Source: Ichthyophis bannanicus (lineage: Eukaryota > Chordata > Amphibia > Gymnophiona > Ichthyophiidae). Taken from it: 64,000 nucleotides of DNA. Below are positions 1 to 10,400 of the stretch, in pieces. Position numbers and translations under genes: made by a program. The notes beneath the pieces were generated by a model. The model was not told where the DNA came from. It ran no database searches and saw only the letters and a program-made list of their open reading frames with translations. The stretch lies in assembly GCA_033557465.1 (NCBI GenBank), contig CM066037.1, positions 521,040,686 through 521,104,685 of the forward strand, in the 5' to 3' direction. Every line of letters starts with the position of its first letter. The stretch's first letter is position 1.

Positions 1-690
1 AATCACTTGGAGCTTCGAGCAGTTTTTCTGGCTCTCAAGGTCTTCCACACCCTCCTAAGCTACAAGACAGTCCTTATTCATACGGACAATCAAGTAGCCA
101 TGTTCTACATAAACAAACAAGGAGGAACTGGCTCTCTGTCGCTTTGCAACGAAGCTCTAAGATTGTGGGCCTTCGCCAGAGAGCATCAAATACATCTCCT
201 GGCTGTTTACCTCCCAGGAATCCAAAACTCTTGGGCAGACAGACTCAGTCGAGTTCTGCTTCCACACGAATGGTCCCTGCACATGGACCAGGTACTCAGA
301 ATCTTTCAGGAATGGGGAACCCCAGACATAGACCTCTTTGCAAGTCTGTGGAATGCCAAACTTCCCCTATTCTGTTCCAGAATTCCATGTCAGGGAGTTC
401 AGGCCAGGGATGCCTTCCTCCTTCACTGGGGTCAAGGCTTCCTATATGCCTTTCCACCCATTCCCTTGATTCCCAGGACTTTGTTCAAACTCCAGAGGGA
501 TCAAGGATCTATGATCCTCATAGCTCCACGCTGGCCACGCCAAGTGTGGTACCCTCTACTTCTGCATCTCTCCCAGGCCCCCTCCCTGGACTTGGGGGCT
601 GCTCCAGATTTTCTGTCCCAGGAGGAGGGGACTCTGTGGCACCCAAACCCCAAGTCCCTTCACCCCAGAGCCTGGTTACTGAAGGCCTAG
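1..690 (+). CDS. DIRS-0 RNase H and C-terminal domain of the pol protein (5' partial)
   Basis: The frame is open from base 1 to the stop at 688-690. The protein would remove the RNA strand during reverse transcription of the DIRS element. The block TDNQVAMFYINKQGG holds one acidic RNase H residue, and the earlier part of the domain with the first catalytic Asp lies before the window. Further on are the DIRS-typical LADRLSR-like segment (here SWADRLSR), MDLFAS-like (IDLFAS) and APRWPRQ motifs. The 3' end overlaps the start of the recombinase frame, as in other vertebrate DIRS elements. No stop or frameshift is visible in this partial frame. The same domain is seen in DIRS-1, DIRS-2 and DIRS-5. 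Confidence 0.9.
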   Translation, partial: NHLELRAVFLALKVFHTLLSYKTVLIHTDNQVAMFYINKQGGTGSLSLCNEALRLWAFAREHQIHLLAVYLPGIQNSWADRLSRVLLPHEWSLHMDQVLRIFQEWGTPDIDLFASLWNAKLPLFCSRIPCQGVQARDAFLLHWGQGFLYAFPPIPLIPRTLFKLQRDQGSMILIAPRWPRQVWYPLLLHLSQAPSLDLGAAPDFLSQEEGTLWHPNPKSLHPRAWLLKA

Positions 691-1762
691 ACCTTCAGGG
701 TTGGAATCTCTCTCAGCAAGTGAGGGATATCCTCCATGCTTCCAGAAAACCTTCTACTAGACGTTCATATGCTTTTAAATGGAAAAGGTTTTCCATTTGG
801 TGTACTGAGAAGGGTCTTGACCCTCTAGCACTACCCTTGAATTCTCTTTTGGAATATCTCCTGCATCTTTCTAATGCAGGTCTTAAGACTAATTCAGTAA
901 CAGTCCATTTGAGTGCTATTGCAGCATCTCTTAAGCCTATCAATGGACAACCTATTTCCTCTCATCCTCTTATTGCTAGATTCATGAGAGGCCTCACTTT
1001 AACTAAACCTCCCATTAGACCCCCTCCAGTGGCATGGGACTTAAATCTGGTTCTTGGTCAGCTTATGAAGCCACCTTTTGAACCTTTAGCCACCACCTCC
1101 TTGAAATTTCTTTCCTGGAAGGTTTTTTCCTCATTGCAGTCACCTCAGCTTGCCGCATCAGTGAACTGCAGGTCTTAGTGGATAATCTACCTTATACAAG
1201 GTTCCATAATGATAAGGTAGTCCTTAGGACCAATCCTCACTTTATGCCTAAAGTGGTCTCACCTTTTCATCTTAATCAAGAGGTATATTTACCTGTCTTT
1301 TTTCCAGCTCCTCATGCATCAAGTGCAGAAAGGTATCTTCATACTCTGGATTGTAAAAGAGCTCTTGCTTTTTACTTACAAAGGACACAGCAACATAGAA
1401 AGTCTTCTCAACTCTTTGTTGCATTTGATCCCTCTCATTTGGGACTTCCAGTCTCTAAGAGGACACTGTCCAATTGGATTGCTCAGTGTATTTCTTACGC
1501 CTACCAGAGTAAAAACCTTTCTCTGGAGAACCATGTCACCGCTCATAATGTGAGGGCCATGGCCACCTCTATGGCTCATCTAAATTCTGTGTCCATCGAC
1601 CAGATCTGTCGAGCGGCCACCTGGGCCTCGGTTCATACCTTCACAGCCCATTACTGTTTGGACAAGGACTCCTGCCGGGATGCCTTGTTTGGTCAGGCTG
1701 TTCTCAAACACCTGTTCCATTTTTTATCAACTCCTGCCCTCCTTCCCATAATGGATGCCTGA
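672..1762 (+). pseudogene. DIRS-0 tyrosine recombinase, one frameshift
   Basis: This encodes the phage-integrase-type recombinase that inserts the circular DIRS DNA. There is no clear ATG at its start; the frame enters from the RNase H overlap, with the N-terminal SAM-like part near residues KPSTRRSYAFKWKRF. The catalytic region follows: SACRISEL around the first Arg, a TAHNVRA segment giving the H-x-x-R pair, and TFTAHYCLD with the candidate nucleophilic Tyr. The frame breaks at a T-run near 1121-1127, where one base appears lost, and resumes in another frame to the stop at 1760-1762. Apart from that single break the protein reads well, which suggests a fairly young copy. Confidence 0.88.
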
Positions 1763-1835
1763 GTTCCATAGGAGGAGGTAGAGCCCTTCCCGGGCTCATA
1801 ACCTGAGGGATCTCTCAGGCATCTCTAGCTAGGGA

Positions 1836-1936
1836 GTCCCCATATGTGAAGACTCATTCCTGCTTGTTCCTGGAGATAGCACAGTTACTTACCTGTAACA
1901 GGTGATCTCTGGGAACAGCAGGAATAAGTCTTCACA
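1836..1936 (+). repeat. DIRS-0 internal complementary region
   Basis: DIRS elements carry an internal region complementary to both outer ends, thought to guide circle formation. Bases 1878-1936 are the exact reverse complement of 2151-2209 (59 of 59 by eye). Bases 1836-1877 match the left-terminal sequence seen in DIRS-2, reversed, so they should pair with the left end of DIRS-0 outside the window. Confidence 0.92.
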
Positions 1937-2019
1937 ACCCACCCATCTCCCCTAGGAGTTGTATCTCTCTATCTATCTTTCCTTTCCTCTCTCTCTCTTT
2001 GTCTCAGCTAAAAACTTGA

Positions 2020-2209
2020 ACTGAGGAGAGGCGGTTAGGAAAGGCGGGAAGGCAGCGCGCAGGCGCTGTGGGATGCTCCCAAAAGCTTTCCTTTTTTGGG
2101 AAGCTGGGGAGCGTTCCGGCGCAGGCTCCGTCGGTACCGACGTACCCATATGTGAAGACTTATTCCTGCTGTTCCCAGAGATCACCTGTTACAGGTAAGT
2201 AACTGTGCT
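2020..2209 (+). repeat. DIRS-0 right terminal inverted repeat
   Basis: The outer 59 bases pair perfectly with the internal complementary region. The inner part, with the GGGATGCTCCCAAAAGC block near 2070, matches in inverted orientation the 5' terminal repeat of DIRS-1 at 55699-55826, which supports both calls. Confidence 0.85.
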
Positions 2210-2960
2210 TTATGGGCAGTGACATGACCTTCAAGGGATAGTCTTGCTTTGGCATAAGCAAATGAGATGCAATTTGCTATCCATTTTGATAGAGTATGTT
2301 TAGATACTGACAACACCAAGTGACTGGGATCAAAGGAGATGAATAACTGAGAGCTCTTATGGTGGTCAGCTGTCCTTTGGAGATGGGAATGACAAGGCAC
2401 GCTTGCAATCAAGAGTATGGAGGATTGCCTCTGCCCTAGAGGAATGAGGTCTAGGGAAGAAGACAGGCAGGTGGTAAACTTACTGATTCAAACGGAAAGG
2501 AGATACCACTTTGGGCATGAAATGAGGATGAGTCCTAAGGACCAGCTTATCATGATGGAAGCGTGTATAAGGCAGGTCAGCTTGGAGCTCACTGATGCAT
2601 CTAGCTGAAGTGAGTGCAGCAAGGAAGTTGACCTTCCAAGAGAGAAACTTTAGTGAGGTGGTGGCAAAAGGTTCAAAGGGCGGCTTAAGGTGTTGACCTA
2701 ACACAGTATTAAGATCCCATGCCACTGGTGGTGGCCTGATGGGGGATTTGGTTAATAGTAGCCCTCTCATGAAACGTGTTACAAGCAGTTGTAAAGAAAT
2801 AGGCTGCCCATCCAAGGGATGGTGAGAAGCAGCAATTGCACTGAGGTGAACCCTCACTGAGTTTGTCTTGAGACAAGAGGACGAAAGATGGAGGAGATAC
2901 TGAAGAAGAGCTGAGAAGGGATTAAGATCCCTTAGGGTACCTACTCCACTTAAAGTCATA
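2210..2960 (-). pseudogene. DIRS-1 tyrosine recombinase remnant
   Basis: On the minus strand, 2959-2480 reads as a recombinase N-terminal and core region with SARCISEL near the first catalytic Arg. Then 2412-2210 reads the later core, ending at GHVTAH where DIRS-0 begins. The His of the H-x-x-R pair is the last residue kept; the Arg and the Tyr must lie left of DIRS-0, outside the window. The two pieces are in different frames with a damaged stretch near 2412-2490. The protein is dead as it stands. Confidence 0.85.
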
Positions 2961-3324
2961 GGAACATCTGGTAGACTGTTTCCTGGAGGCTAGTAAGATG
3001 TCCTATACTTCCTGAGGAAGGTTGAGACCTTACAAGACTATACTTTCAGCAGCCAAGCCATGAGAGGAAGAGACTGCGGGTTGGGAGGGAGCAGTGTCCC
3101 CTCCTCCTGGGAGAGAAGGTCGAGAGCTGACCCGAGAGGGCGAGTCCATGACAGACGTAGCAGGAGAGGAAACCACGGTTGACGTGGCCAGTATGGGGCT
3201 AATGAGGATCATGTGGCCCTTGTCCGCTTGAAAAGTATTTTGGGAATCAGGGGTATGGGAGGAAAGGCATACAGGAAATCCTGACCTCAGTGAAGGTGGA
3301 AAACATCGACCTGCTGACGACTGG
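2961..3324 (-). pseudogene. DIRS-1 end of RNase H region
   Basis: The minus strand translates to the region that follows RNase H in DIRS-0 (compare 400-690), with matches such as RCFPPSLRSGFPVCLSSH in the overlapping recombinase-entry frame and SLPGGGD. It is the direct continuation of 4674-5130 once the LTR-like insertion at 3325-4669 is removed. Several frameshifts are present. Confidence 0.75.
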
Positions 3325-3369
3325 TGTAATGGGGAAAAGATATCCTGTGATAGAAAAACAGAGGAACCT

Positions 3370-4401
3370 ATGAGCAATAGGGCTGTTTCTAACAGGAAGG
3401 AAGATATCAGGACACCCAGTTGCCAAGAGCAACACAAACATTCCCAGCCACCAGGGAAAGAACCCCGCACAGCTGATAAGCAATCCCCAGCTCATAGCTC
3501 TAATAGCTTTCACCTGGGAGGGGGAAGGGCTGGATTAGAGCCTCAGCAAACGTATAAGGGACGTTCACTAGAGTTAGTGAGCAGCAGTGGCAGTAGGAGG
3601 AGCAGGAGCTTTGGCTTTGGTAGCTCCAGAGAAAGCAGCTCAGAGAATTCAGAGAAGCCAGCAACAGGAAGCAGGAAAGATGTGGTGAATCAGAACCAGC
3701 TGGAGTCTGTGTGCAAGCTGAGGTCTGAATCTGGAAAGCAACGTCTGCCTTGGGCTGGTAGGAAAACTCACGTGTGTGACTCTGATTCTGAATGGGAAAG
3801 AGAAAGGCAGCTAACAGCTAATAGAGTTAATTGGAGGAGAAAGGCACAGAAACCTTTTAACCAAACCTCAAAACCTATTCCTTATGGTGAAGGCATTCAC
3901 AAGGAGAAAGTACCAGTCAGGATAACTGGAAAGTATTTGCAAGCTTCAAGAAAGGGAGAATATACGGTGCCAGACATTTGTATGTGGGAAGAGGGTGCTG
4001 AGCAGCCTGAACGTAGAGAAAAGCCTCTAAGGTTTAAACCCCTTCTAAAAGGAGCAGTGCACAGACTTTCTCTTGCCTCAAACCCTGAAGTTAGGCCAAT
4101 TAGCCAATGTAAAGCTGGATACAAGACTTTCTCACGTAGGAGTTATAAGGGACATAACTCTCATTACAATTATATGCCAAGATATGGTGATACAGACCCT
4201 TACCTGCTAGAGGAGATGATAGGGAGGTCACGGGAGCTGGCAGAGGAGAATAATCTGCCAACACTCTATAGGCAGCAGCAGAGTGGTACAGATGATAGTC
4301 AGATTGAATCAATGATAATTGATCCACCAGAAACAGAATTATCTGACAATCAGATGGACTGTTCATTGGCTGTATTAAGTGATGTGGTTTCACTGTGCTG
4401 A
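3370..4401 (+). CDS. Unknown 343-aa basic/Ser-Arg-rich protein in the LTR-like unit
   Basis: An ATG at 3370 opens 343 codons ending in TGA at 4399-4401. I do not recognise the protein. The first 130 residues are rich in Ser, Arg, Gln and Lys (for example SGSRRSRSFGFGSSRESSS). The middle is basic with scattered Trp and Pro. The last 60 residues are acidic (IDPPETELSDNQMD). No RT, integrase, protease, zinc knuckle, signal peptide or membrane segment is visible. If the unit is a solo LTR, the ORF lies in U3, as accessory genes of some retroviruses do. It could instead be a gag-like or captured sequence. The long open frame in an otherwise decayed area is notable. Confidence 0.6.
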   Translation: MSNRAVSNRKEDIRTPSCQEQHKHSQPPGKEPRTADKQSPAHSSNSFHLGGGRAGLEPQQTYKGRSLELVSSSGSRRSRSFGFGSSRESSSENSEKPATGSRKDVVNQNQLESVCKLRSESGKQRLPWAGRKTHVCDSDSEWERERQLTANRVNWRRKAQKPFNQTSKPIPYGEGIHKEKVPVRITGKYLQASRKGEYTVPDICMWEEGAEQPERREKPLRFKPLLKGAVHRLSLASNPEVRPISQCKAGYKTFSRRSYKGHNSHYNYMPRYGDTDPYLLEEMIGRSRELAEENNLPTLYRQQQSGTDDSQIESMIIDPPETELSDNQMDCSLAVLSDVVSLC

Positions 4402-4531
4402 AGAGATACAGTTGTGGAAATTAACTGCCTGTTTAAAAGTACAATACTTTACTTTATCCTATCCTTTTTGCCAGAGTGTATGGCTTATGTTTCTTTATTA
4501 CCTGTGTTTGGAATCCGTCCCCGGGAGGGGA

Positions 4532-4537
4532 AATAAA
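4532..4537 (+). terminator. AATAAA polyadenylation signal in the LTR-like unit
   Basis: AATAAA follows a GGGAGGGG stretch about 130 bases after the ORF stop, where the R region of an LTR would lie. A second AATAAA occurs at 4607-4612. Confidence 0.55.
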
Positions 4538-4673
4538 ACCCTGTCTTAACTTTAACCATTCGTGCCTCAACTACCTTATTGAAAAGGAGCCCAACTACAA
4601 CCTTTCAATAAAAAGTCCCCCTGCAGCCCAACCAGTACGCTAACGCTACAGGTGGCCCAGGGCGTGACACTGG

Positions 4674-5940
4674 GCATCGGAGTTCGGGTGTAAAAATGAG
4701 GTAGTTTGGCATTCTGTGGAGTTCCCCAGGCCTGAAAGATGTAGGAGATTGTCTCCTGATGGAGAGACCACTCATGCGGCAGGAGGATCCGACTCGCTCT
4801 GTCTGCTAAAACATTTTGGTGTCTTGGCAAATATACTGCTTGGAGATGCATCTGGTGAGCAATGGCAAAGGACCAAAGATGGAGAGCCTCCTTGCAGAAG
4901 GCCCAAGAGCCTGTTCCCCCCTGCTTGTTTATGTAGAACATAGCTACCTGATTGTCCGTCTGGACCAGAACTCTGTGGCCCTGTAGTTGTTGCTGAAACA
5001 CTTTGAGGGCATTGAAGATTGCACGAAGCTCCAGCAAATTTATTTGGAGTTGATGCCTACTCTGTCCAGAGGCCCTGAGTGGGGAGAGAGTCCAAGTGGG
5101 CTCCCCAACCCAGTTTGGAGGCATCTGTTGTCAGGATGCATTGATGTGGAAGCATCTGAAAAGGTGATCTTATGAGGAGATTCCCAGGGGTAGACCACCA
5201 GAGCAGGGAGTTCATGAGAATGTCTGTGACTTTGACTTTGTCTGTGAGGGTCCTAGAGGCCTGTTTCCATTGGGAGGCAAGAGTTCACTGAATTGTCCGC
5301 ATGTGCAGAAAAGCATATGGCACTACATGAACTGTAGAGGCCATATGGCCTAACAGTTGTAGCATCTCTCTATCGGAGAGATTATTTTTAAATCTTACTT
5401 GAGATGGTATCTGTACTAGGCGGGTACAACGGTCCTGGGGTAGAAATGCCCTTGACCGTCGAGTACCTAGAATAGCCCCTATGAACTCTAGTGTTTGAGT
5501 AGGAACTAGATAGGATTTTGGAAGATTTATCACAAATCCTAGATCCTGTAGTACTTGAAATGGACGAAGGAGGGATAAGTGAACTTCCTGAGAAGTGGCT
5601 GCCCTTATTAGCCAATCGTCTAAGTACGGGAAGACTAATATTCAAAGAGTCATGAGATATGTGGTTATGACCACCATACACTTTGTGAAGACTCTTGGGG
5701 AAGAGGCGAGTCTGAAGGGAAGAACTCTGTATTGATAGTGATTTCCTTGGAAGATGAAGCGTAGATACCTCCTGGGTTCTGGATGAATGAGGATATGGGT
5801 ATACGCTTCTTTGAGATCTAGAGAACAGAGCCAATCTTGATTCAGGAGATAAGGTAGATGGGTTCCTAATGAAATCATTTTGAATTTCTCTTGAACTAGA
5901 AACTTGTTGAAGTTAGAGATCTAAGATGGGTCTGTACCCT
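4674..5940 (-). pseudogene. DIRS-1 reverse transcriptase and RNase H remnant
   Basis: Minus-strand 5878-5640 reads the RT core, with CSLDLKEAYTHILIHP (motif A Asp), QYRVLPF and SPRVFTKC; other frames at 5834-5285 carry the rest, so at least two frameshifts lie in the RT. RNase H follows at 5124-4700, with LLELRAIFNALK and TDNQVAMFYINKQGG. The frame is then cut by the LTR-like insertion. The YLDDW motif C region is damaged near 5610-5630. The copy resembles DIRS-0 and DIRS-2 throughout. Confidence 0.85.
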
Positions 5941-6194
5941 TTGTCCTTTTTTGGAATGAGAGTACAGAGAATAGAACCACATCCCCCTCAGGAATGTTGG
6001 AACCTCTTCTATAGCACACTCTGACGGAAGAGGTGATCTCTTGCTAGAGGAGAGCAGTGAGTGGGGGGTGGGAATGATATTCCTCCACTAGAGTAGTGGG
6101 GGTATGCTTTGTAGATGAAGCTTGTACCTCTCTTGCACTATAGTTTAGTGTCCCCACTGCTCTGAGGTTATGAGGTGCCATCTGTGGGCATAAG

Positions 6195-6284
6195 TGTTCT
6201 ATTGTTTTGATGTAAACCGCGCTGATGACAAATAGCGCGGTATATAAGAAATGTTAAATAAATAAATAAATAAAATAAATAATG
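6195..6284 (+). mobile_element. SINE/L2-type 3' tail fragment
   Basis: A short stretch reads GTAAACCGCGCTGATG, then GCGCGGTATATAAG, then a TAAA-repeat tail. The same tail ends the tRNA-headed SINE at 53341-53645 and the L2-like pieces in CR1-B. It interrupts the end of the DIRS-1 gag on the other strand. Confidence 0.7.
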
Positions 6285-6996
6285 GCAAAGCCTGCCTGCT
6301 ATGTGGAGGGGGTGGGGGTTCCCCAGAGGCAGTGTGGCAATGTTCTCTAGGAAGAAGTCAAAAGCCAGGTGTAGATTGAGTCTGTGCTGCTGGTTGCAGT
6401 TTATGAGCCTGTGGCTTCTTCTACTGCTTAGGTGGGTGTTGCTTCCTCTGGCTACCCTGCGGCTGGTATTGAGAAGTTGAAGGGTAAGAAGAATATAATT
6501 TCTTCTTACCATAGAAAAGCTGCTTAGCAGCTGTTTTTTTTTTTCTTGGTAGGGTAGGCAGAAGCCTATTAAGGGTGGCATTTTCAGATTCTGAGAATCC
6601 TTATCTTGCCAATCCTTTCCAAACAGGTTTTCTCCTGTACAGGGAATATTTCCTAGCTTATCTTGAACCCACTGTTCAAGATCTGATGCCTGAAGCCAGG
6701 CAATCCCACAGGTACCTATACAGATAGAAGTTGTTCTGCTAATGTATTCAAAACAGTCAAAGGGTTGCCCTATTGACAAACTTGGAAACATTTTGGGCGT
6801 GTTTGACTAATGTAAGGTAGTCTGCCCTCTTGTCATTCAGGAGGAGCCCATTGATTCCAGATCCCTAGTCACTTCTATGTATGTAGAGTATGTATGAACT
6901 TACACGGACTGAAAGCATGGAGGCCTGAAAGCATCGGCAGCCAAAAGCATCAAGGGTTCTTGACTCTCTACCAAGGGGATTGGAGGAGTGCACTAT
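6285..6996 (-). pseudogene. DIRS-1 Gag-like protein, C-terminal part
   Basis: The minus strand encodes WLQASDLEQWVQDKLG and ENLFGK, matching the C-terminal Gag segment of DIRS-2 (around 38440-38520). Upstream, 6980-6800 still aligns at base level with the DIRS-2 gag at about 38120-38280. DIRS Gag-like proteins are thought to bind and package the element RNA. The frame is broken. The first 16 bases (6981-6996) are the duplicated target of the L1 insertion. Confidence 0.78.
6981..6996 (-). repeat. Target-site duplication of the L1-like LINE (left copy)
   Basis: The 16-mer TGGAGGAGTGCACTAT here is repeated exactly at 13815-13830. Both copies align with the DIRS-1 gag, which fixes the LINE ends. 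Confidence 0.93.
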
Positions 6997-7471
6997 TTCA
7001 AATCATTTTTATTGGGATTATATGATATTCCAAAACACAACATTAACGCAAATAAGTATACAATATGCCAAGATACAATTCCTCCATGTATAGGAAAGCA
7101 CAAAGTGAAATACAAGTTACAAATTTAGCATCCCTTCCCCTCCCCTCTTCCCCCCCCCCCATCCCCTTAGCACGAGAGCTTTATCATTTACTGATTCATG
7201 TACAAGCACATAGGGTCGTTCCCAACCACCCACCTGCAGTGGCCTCAGCGCCTCTAGTTCTTCTTCTGGGGAAAGCACAAGTTCCATTCCCTACATAACC
7301 CGGGAGTACATATTGGACAGGGTAGGACCAACAGAGTTAGACGTTCAAAACCAGAGCACGTTCTTTATGGGATAAATGAAAGATCATGGGAGACCACAAT
7401 GCCATAAACCCATCCCAACTTTTGCCCCCTTTCTGTCTCGCCGTCAGTTTTTCCAAGCGGAGCACCCAGCA
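6997..7471 (-). other. 3' UTR of the L1-like LINE
   Basis: On the element strand this follows the ORF2 stop. It has a poly-G stretch (C-run near 7151-7160 on the plus strand) and ends with an AATAAA about 15 bases before the insertion point. I see no coding sequence in it. Confidence 0.75.
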
Positions 7472-10400
7472 CTAGGGGGGGGAGACCTCAACCCATCTAT
7501 GCAACAGGGACTTTTTAGCAATTAAAAAACCACGCTCAAGCAAGGCCCTCTGCGCCACTGGAATCCCCCCCGAACCCAACTCCCAACAATGGAATAGACA
7601 GATTTCCCGGTGGGCTACAAATTGAATATCCAACCACCCCGCAATCTTATGACAGACCTGTATCCATAAATCCTGGACCAACCTGCACCCCCAAAATTTA
7701 TGCAGAAGAGTGCCCGGCTCACGACCACACCATCCACATTGGGCTGAAACTTTAAGTCCCACGCGATTTGCCCAGGTATCACAAGTATACGCTCTCCACA
7801 AAAATTTATATTGAAGTTCCTGTAAGTAAACCCATTCTGGCCCCTTCGCGATCCCCACAAAAGCCTGCCGTAACATGTCCGGTGTTACAGCTTCCACCCC
7901 CTCTTTCTTCCATCGCTCACTTAAATTCACAAGATAAATATCTCCCCTACTAGGACGAAGCAGCATCTGACACGCCTCCTCTCCCCGTTGAGCTTCCGCG
8001 AGCCTCTCCAGAACAAACCGTGGGGTGTCTTTCTCCACTCCAGGGCGGATTGTCATGGCCTGAGGCAATCCCCTCAAATAATGCCGTACTTGCAGGTAGC
8101 CATAGAAATCCTGTCTAGGTATATCATAGCGCCATTGTATGTTCTGGAAACTGTCCAGGGTTTGACCGTCCTCCATAAACAAATCACCCAGGCATACCAC
8201 CTGCCGCCGTTCCCAACCTCGAAAGATATTCATTCTAGAAAATCCTGGCACAAAATCCGGGTTACCCACAAGAGGAAGCATGGACGAACCAGTCCAATTC
8301 CATCCAAAACGTTGTGATAGGACTCGCCACGCGGAGCGCAAGGCACCTAAGTAGCGTCCCCCCTCCCGAAGGGCCATCGGCAATCTGCTCATCTGGAGGA
8401 CATATAGACGGTGGTACGGTTCCACGATTTCGTCAATGTGCCTCACCGGCGCACTGCCCCCTATACCCCCTAAGAGGGCTCCCACATGCTTAGTTAAGTA
8501 TCGGAGATTATAATTACGCAAGGAGGGTAGCTCCAAACCTCCCTCCTCCCTCCGACTCATAAGGGCCTGTAGTGGAATTCGGGAACGCTTGCCCCTCCAC
8601 AAAAATCCCCGCAAACCAGCTTCTAAACGCTTCCATTCCGCAGTCGAGACCCAAAGGGGTAGCATACGTAATACATACAGCCAGCGAGGGAATTCGACCA
8701 TAGCATAGAGAGCAATTCTCCCTCGAAGGGATAATGGCAGGCACCGCCAGCCTTGGAGTGTTTGCAAACTCCGAGCCAAAAGACCAGGGATATTCACTTG
8801 ATATAAGCGATCAGGCCTATCAGGCAAGTGGATCCCCAGATATTTAATCACCCCATTTGCCCAAACCAACGGGAATTCTCCCTCCCACGTTGGCTGCACC
8901 TTGCCGCCCACATCCAGCACCACAGATTTCAGCGCATTAATTTTTAGACCCGAAAACTTGCCGAACTGCTGTATCAGGTGAAGTAAACGATGCAGAGAGG
9001 CAAGTACATTCGTTAAACAAATCAACATATCGTCGGCGAAAGCACTTATTTTCATTTCCTCGCCGCCCATTCGGATGCCCGAGATTCCCCCATCCCTCTG
9101 AATGGCCTGGAGTAAAGGCTCCAACGCAAGGACGAAAAGCAGGGGAGACAACGGGCACCCCTGACGCGTGCCTCTCTCCAACGTAAATGACTCCGAGAAG
9201 ATCCCATTAACACCCACTCTGGCCGAGGGTTGAGCATATAACGCACGAATCCATTGTACAAAGTGCCCATGAAGCCCAAATCCCGCCAACACATGCCAGA
9301 GATAACCCCATGCCACTCTGTCAAAAGCCTTCTCAGCGTCCAGGCTCACTAAGAGCAAGGCTTCGTCCTGCCGTAAACAGTGGTCCATGCCCAATAGCAA
9401 TTTAGACAAATTCCGGGAAGCCTCCCTGCCCTGCACAAAACCCACCTGTCGCGCATCGATAAGTTTCGGCAAGACCGGGTTAAGCCTGGCCGCCAAAATA
9501 GACGCCAGTATTTTCATATCGCAGTTAATGAGAGAGATAGGCCTATAGGAGGCCGGGTCCAAGGTATCTTTGCCAGGCTTAGGAATAACGGTGATATCCG
9601 CACAGCGCATGTCCCGGGGGAAAATGCCTGCAAGACGTGCATCATCATACATCACCCCCATGGACGGTGCCAGCCGAGAAGCCAACATTTTATAGTATTC
9701 AATACTGAACCCATCCGGGCCTGGGGTCCTATGAGATTTGCCGCGTTTAATCCCCTGCAAAATTTCCTGTACTGACAACGGCGCGTTAAGAGCCTGCAAG
9801 TCAGTATCATCCACCTGTGGCAAGGACTGTGCTGCCAGAAAGTCCACCCCTTTTGCATAATCTCTCGCTTCCTCACTATACACCTGAACAAAGAACGCTC
9901 GAAAAATCTCGGCGATACGCTCTGGTTGGTGATGTAGGACACCCGCCTCACCCCTTAACACGGGAACAAAACGGGCCCCCCGGGGATCTCGAATAAGCTT
10001 GGCTAGCAACGTGCCAGAACGGTTGCCATACCGATAGAGGCGATGTCTATAGTACTGCATTGACAGGCGTGCCCTACTCTCAAGCAAGTCATTCAATGCT
10101 GCCTGCGTGCGTACATACTCCCTCTGCAGCACCTCATCTCTGCCTCCCCCCAACCTGCGTTGAAGGCCTCGCAAAGCTCGCTCCAGCACCAATAGACTAC
10201 GATCTAGATGCTTACGCCGCGCCGACACATAGGAGATAATAGCACCTCTCATTACTGCTTTACCTGCTTCCCAAAACAAGATAGACGTGCACTGGGGAAG
10301 ATCATTAAAGCAGACATAGTCATCCCATTGTTTTTCAAGATATTTCCGGAAGGCCTCATCCTCCCAGAGATAAGCGGGGAACCGCCACCTCCTCTGTGAG

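Larger units (their letters stand above)
1..2209 (+). mobile_element. DIRS-0: 3' part of a type A DIRS retrotransposon
   Basis: The window opens inside the RNase H domain of a plus-strand DIRS element. RNase H, tyrosine recombinase, internal complementary region and right terminal repeat follow in the order usual for DIRS elements. The right end is placed at 2209 because the internal complementary region holds the exact reverse complement of the last 59 bases. The element sits inside the recombinase gene of the opposite-strand DIRS-1, which resumes at 2210. No target-site duplication is expected for this class. The left part lies outside the window. Confidence 0.93.
3325..4669 (+). mobile_element. 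LTR-like unit (solo LTR?) with one long ORF
   Basis: The unit starts TGTAAT and ends GTGACA, so it has the TG...CA ends of an LTR with three inverted terminal bases. It is flanked by the 4-bp direct repeat CTGG at 3321-3324 and 4670-4673. Removing the unit plus one CTGG restores the DIRS-1 RNase H region in line with DIRS-0 at about 380-410. At 1345 bp it would be a long LTR. It holds a 343-aa ORF, then a TATA-like TTTAAAAG near 4431, AATAAA at 4532 and a U5-like stretch. There is no second LTR, primer-binding site or pol. A non-autonomous LTR element is an alternative to a solo LTR. Confidence 0.72.
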
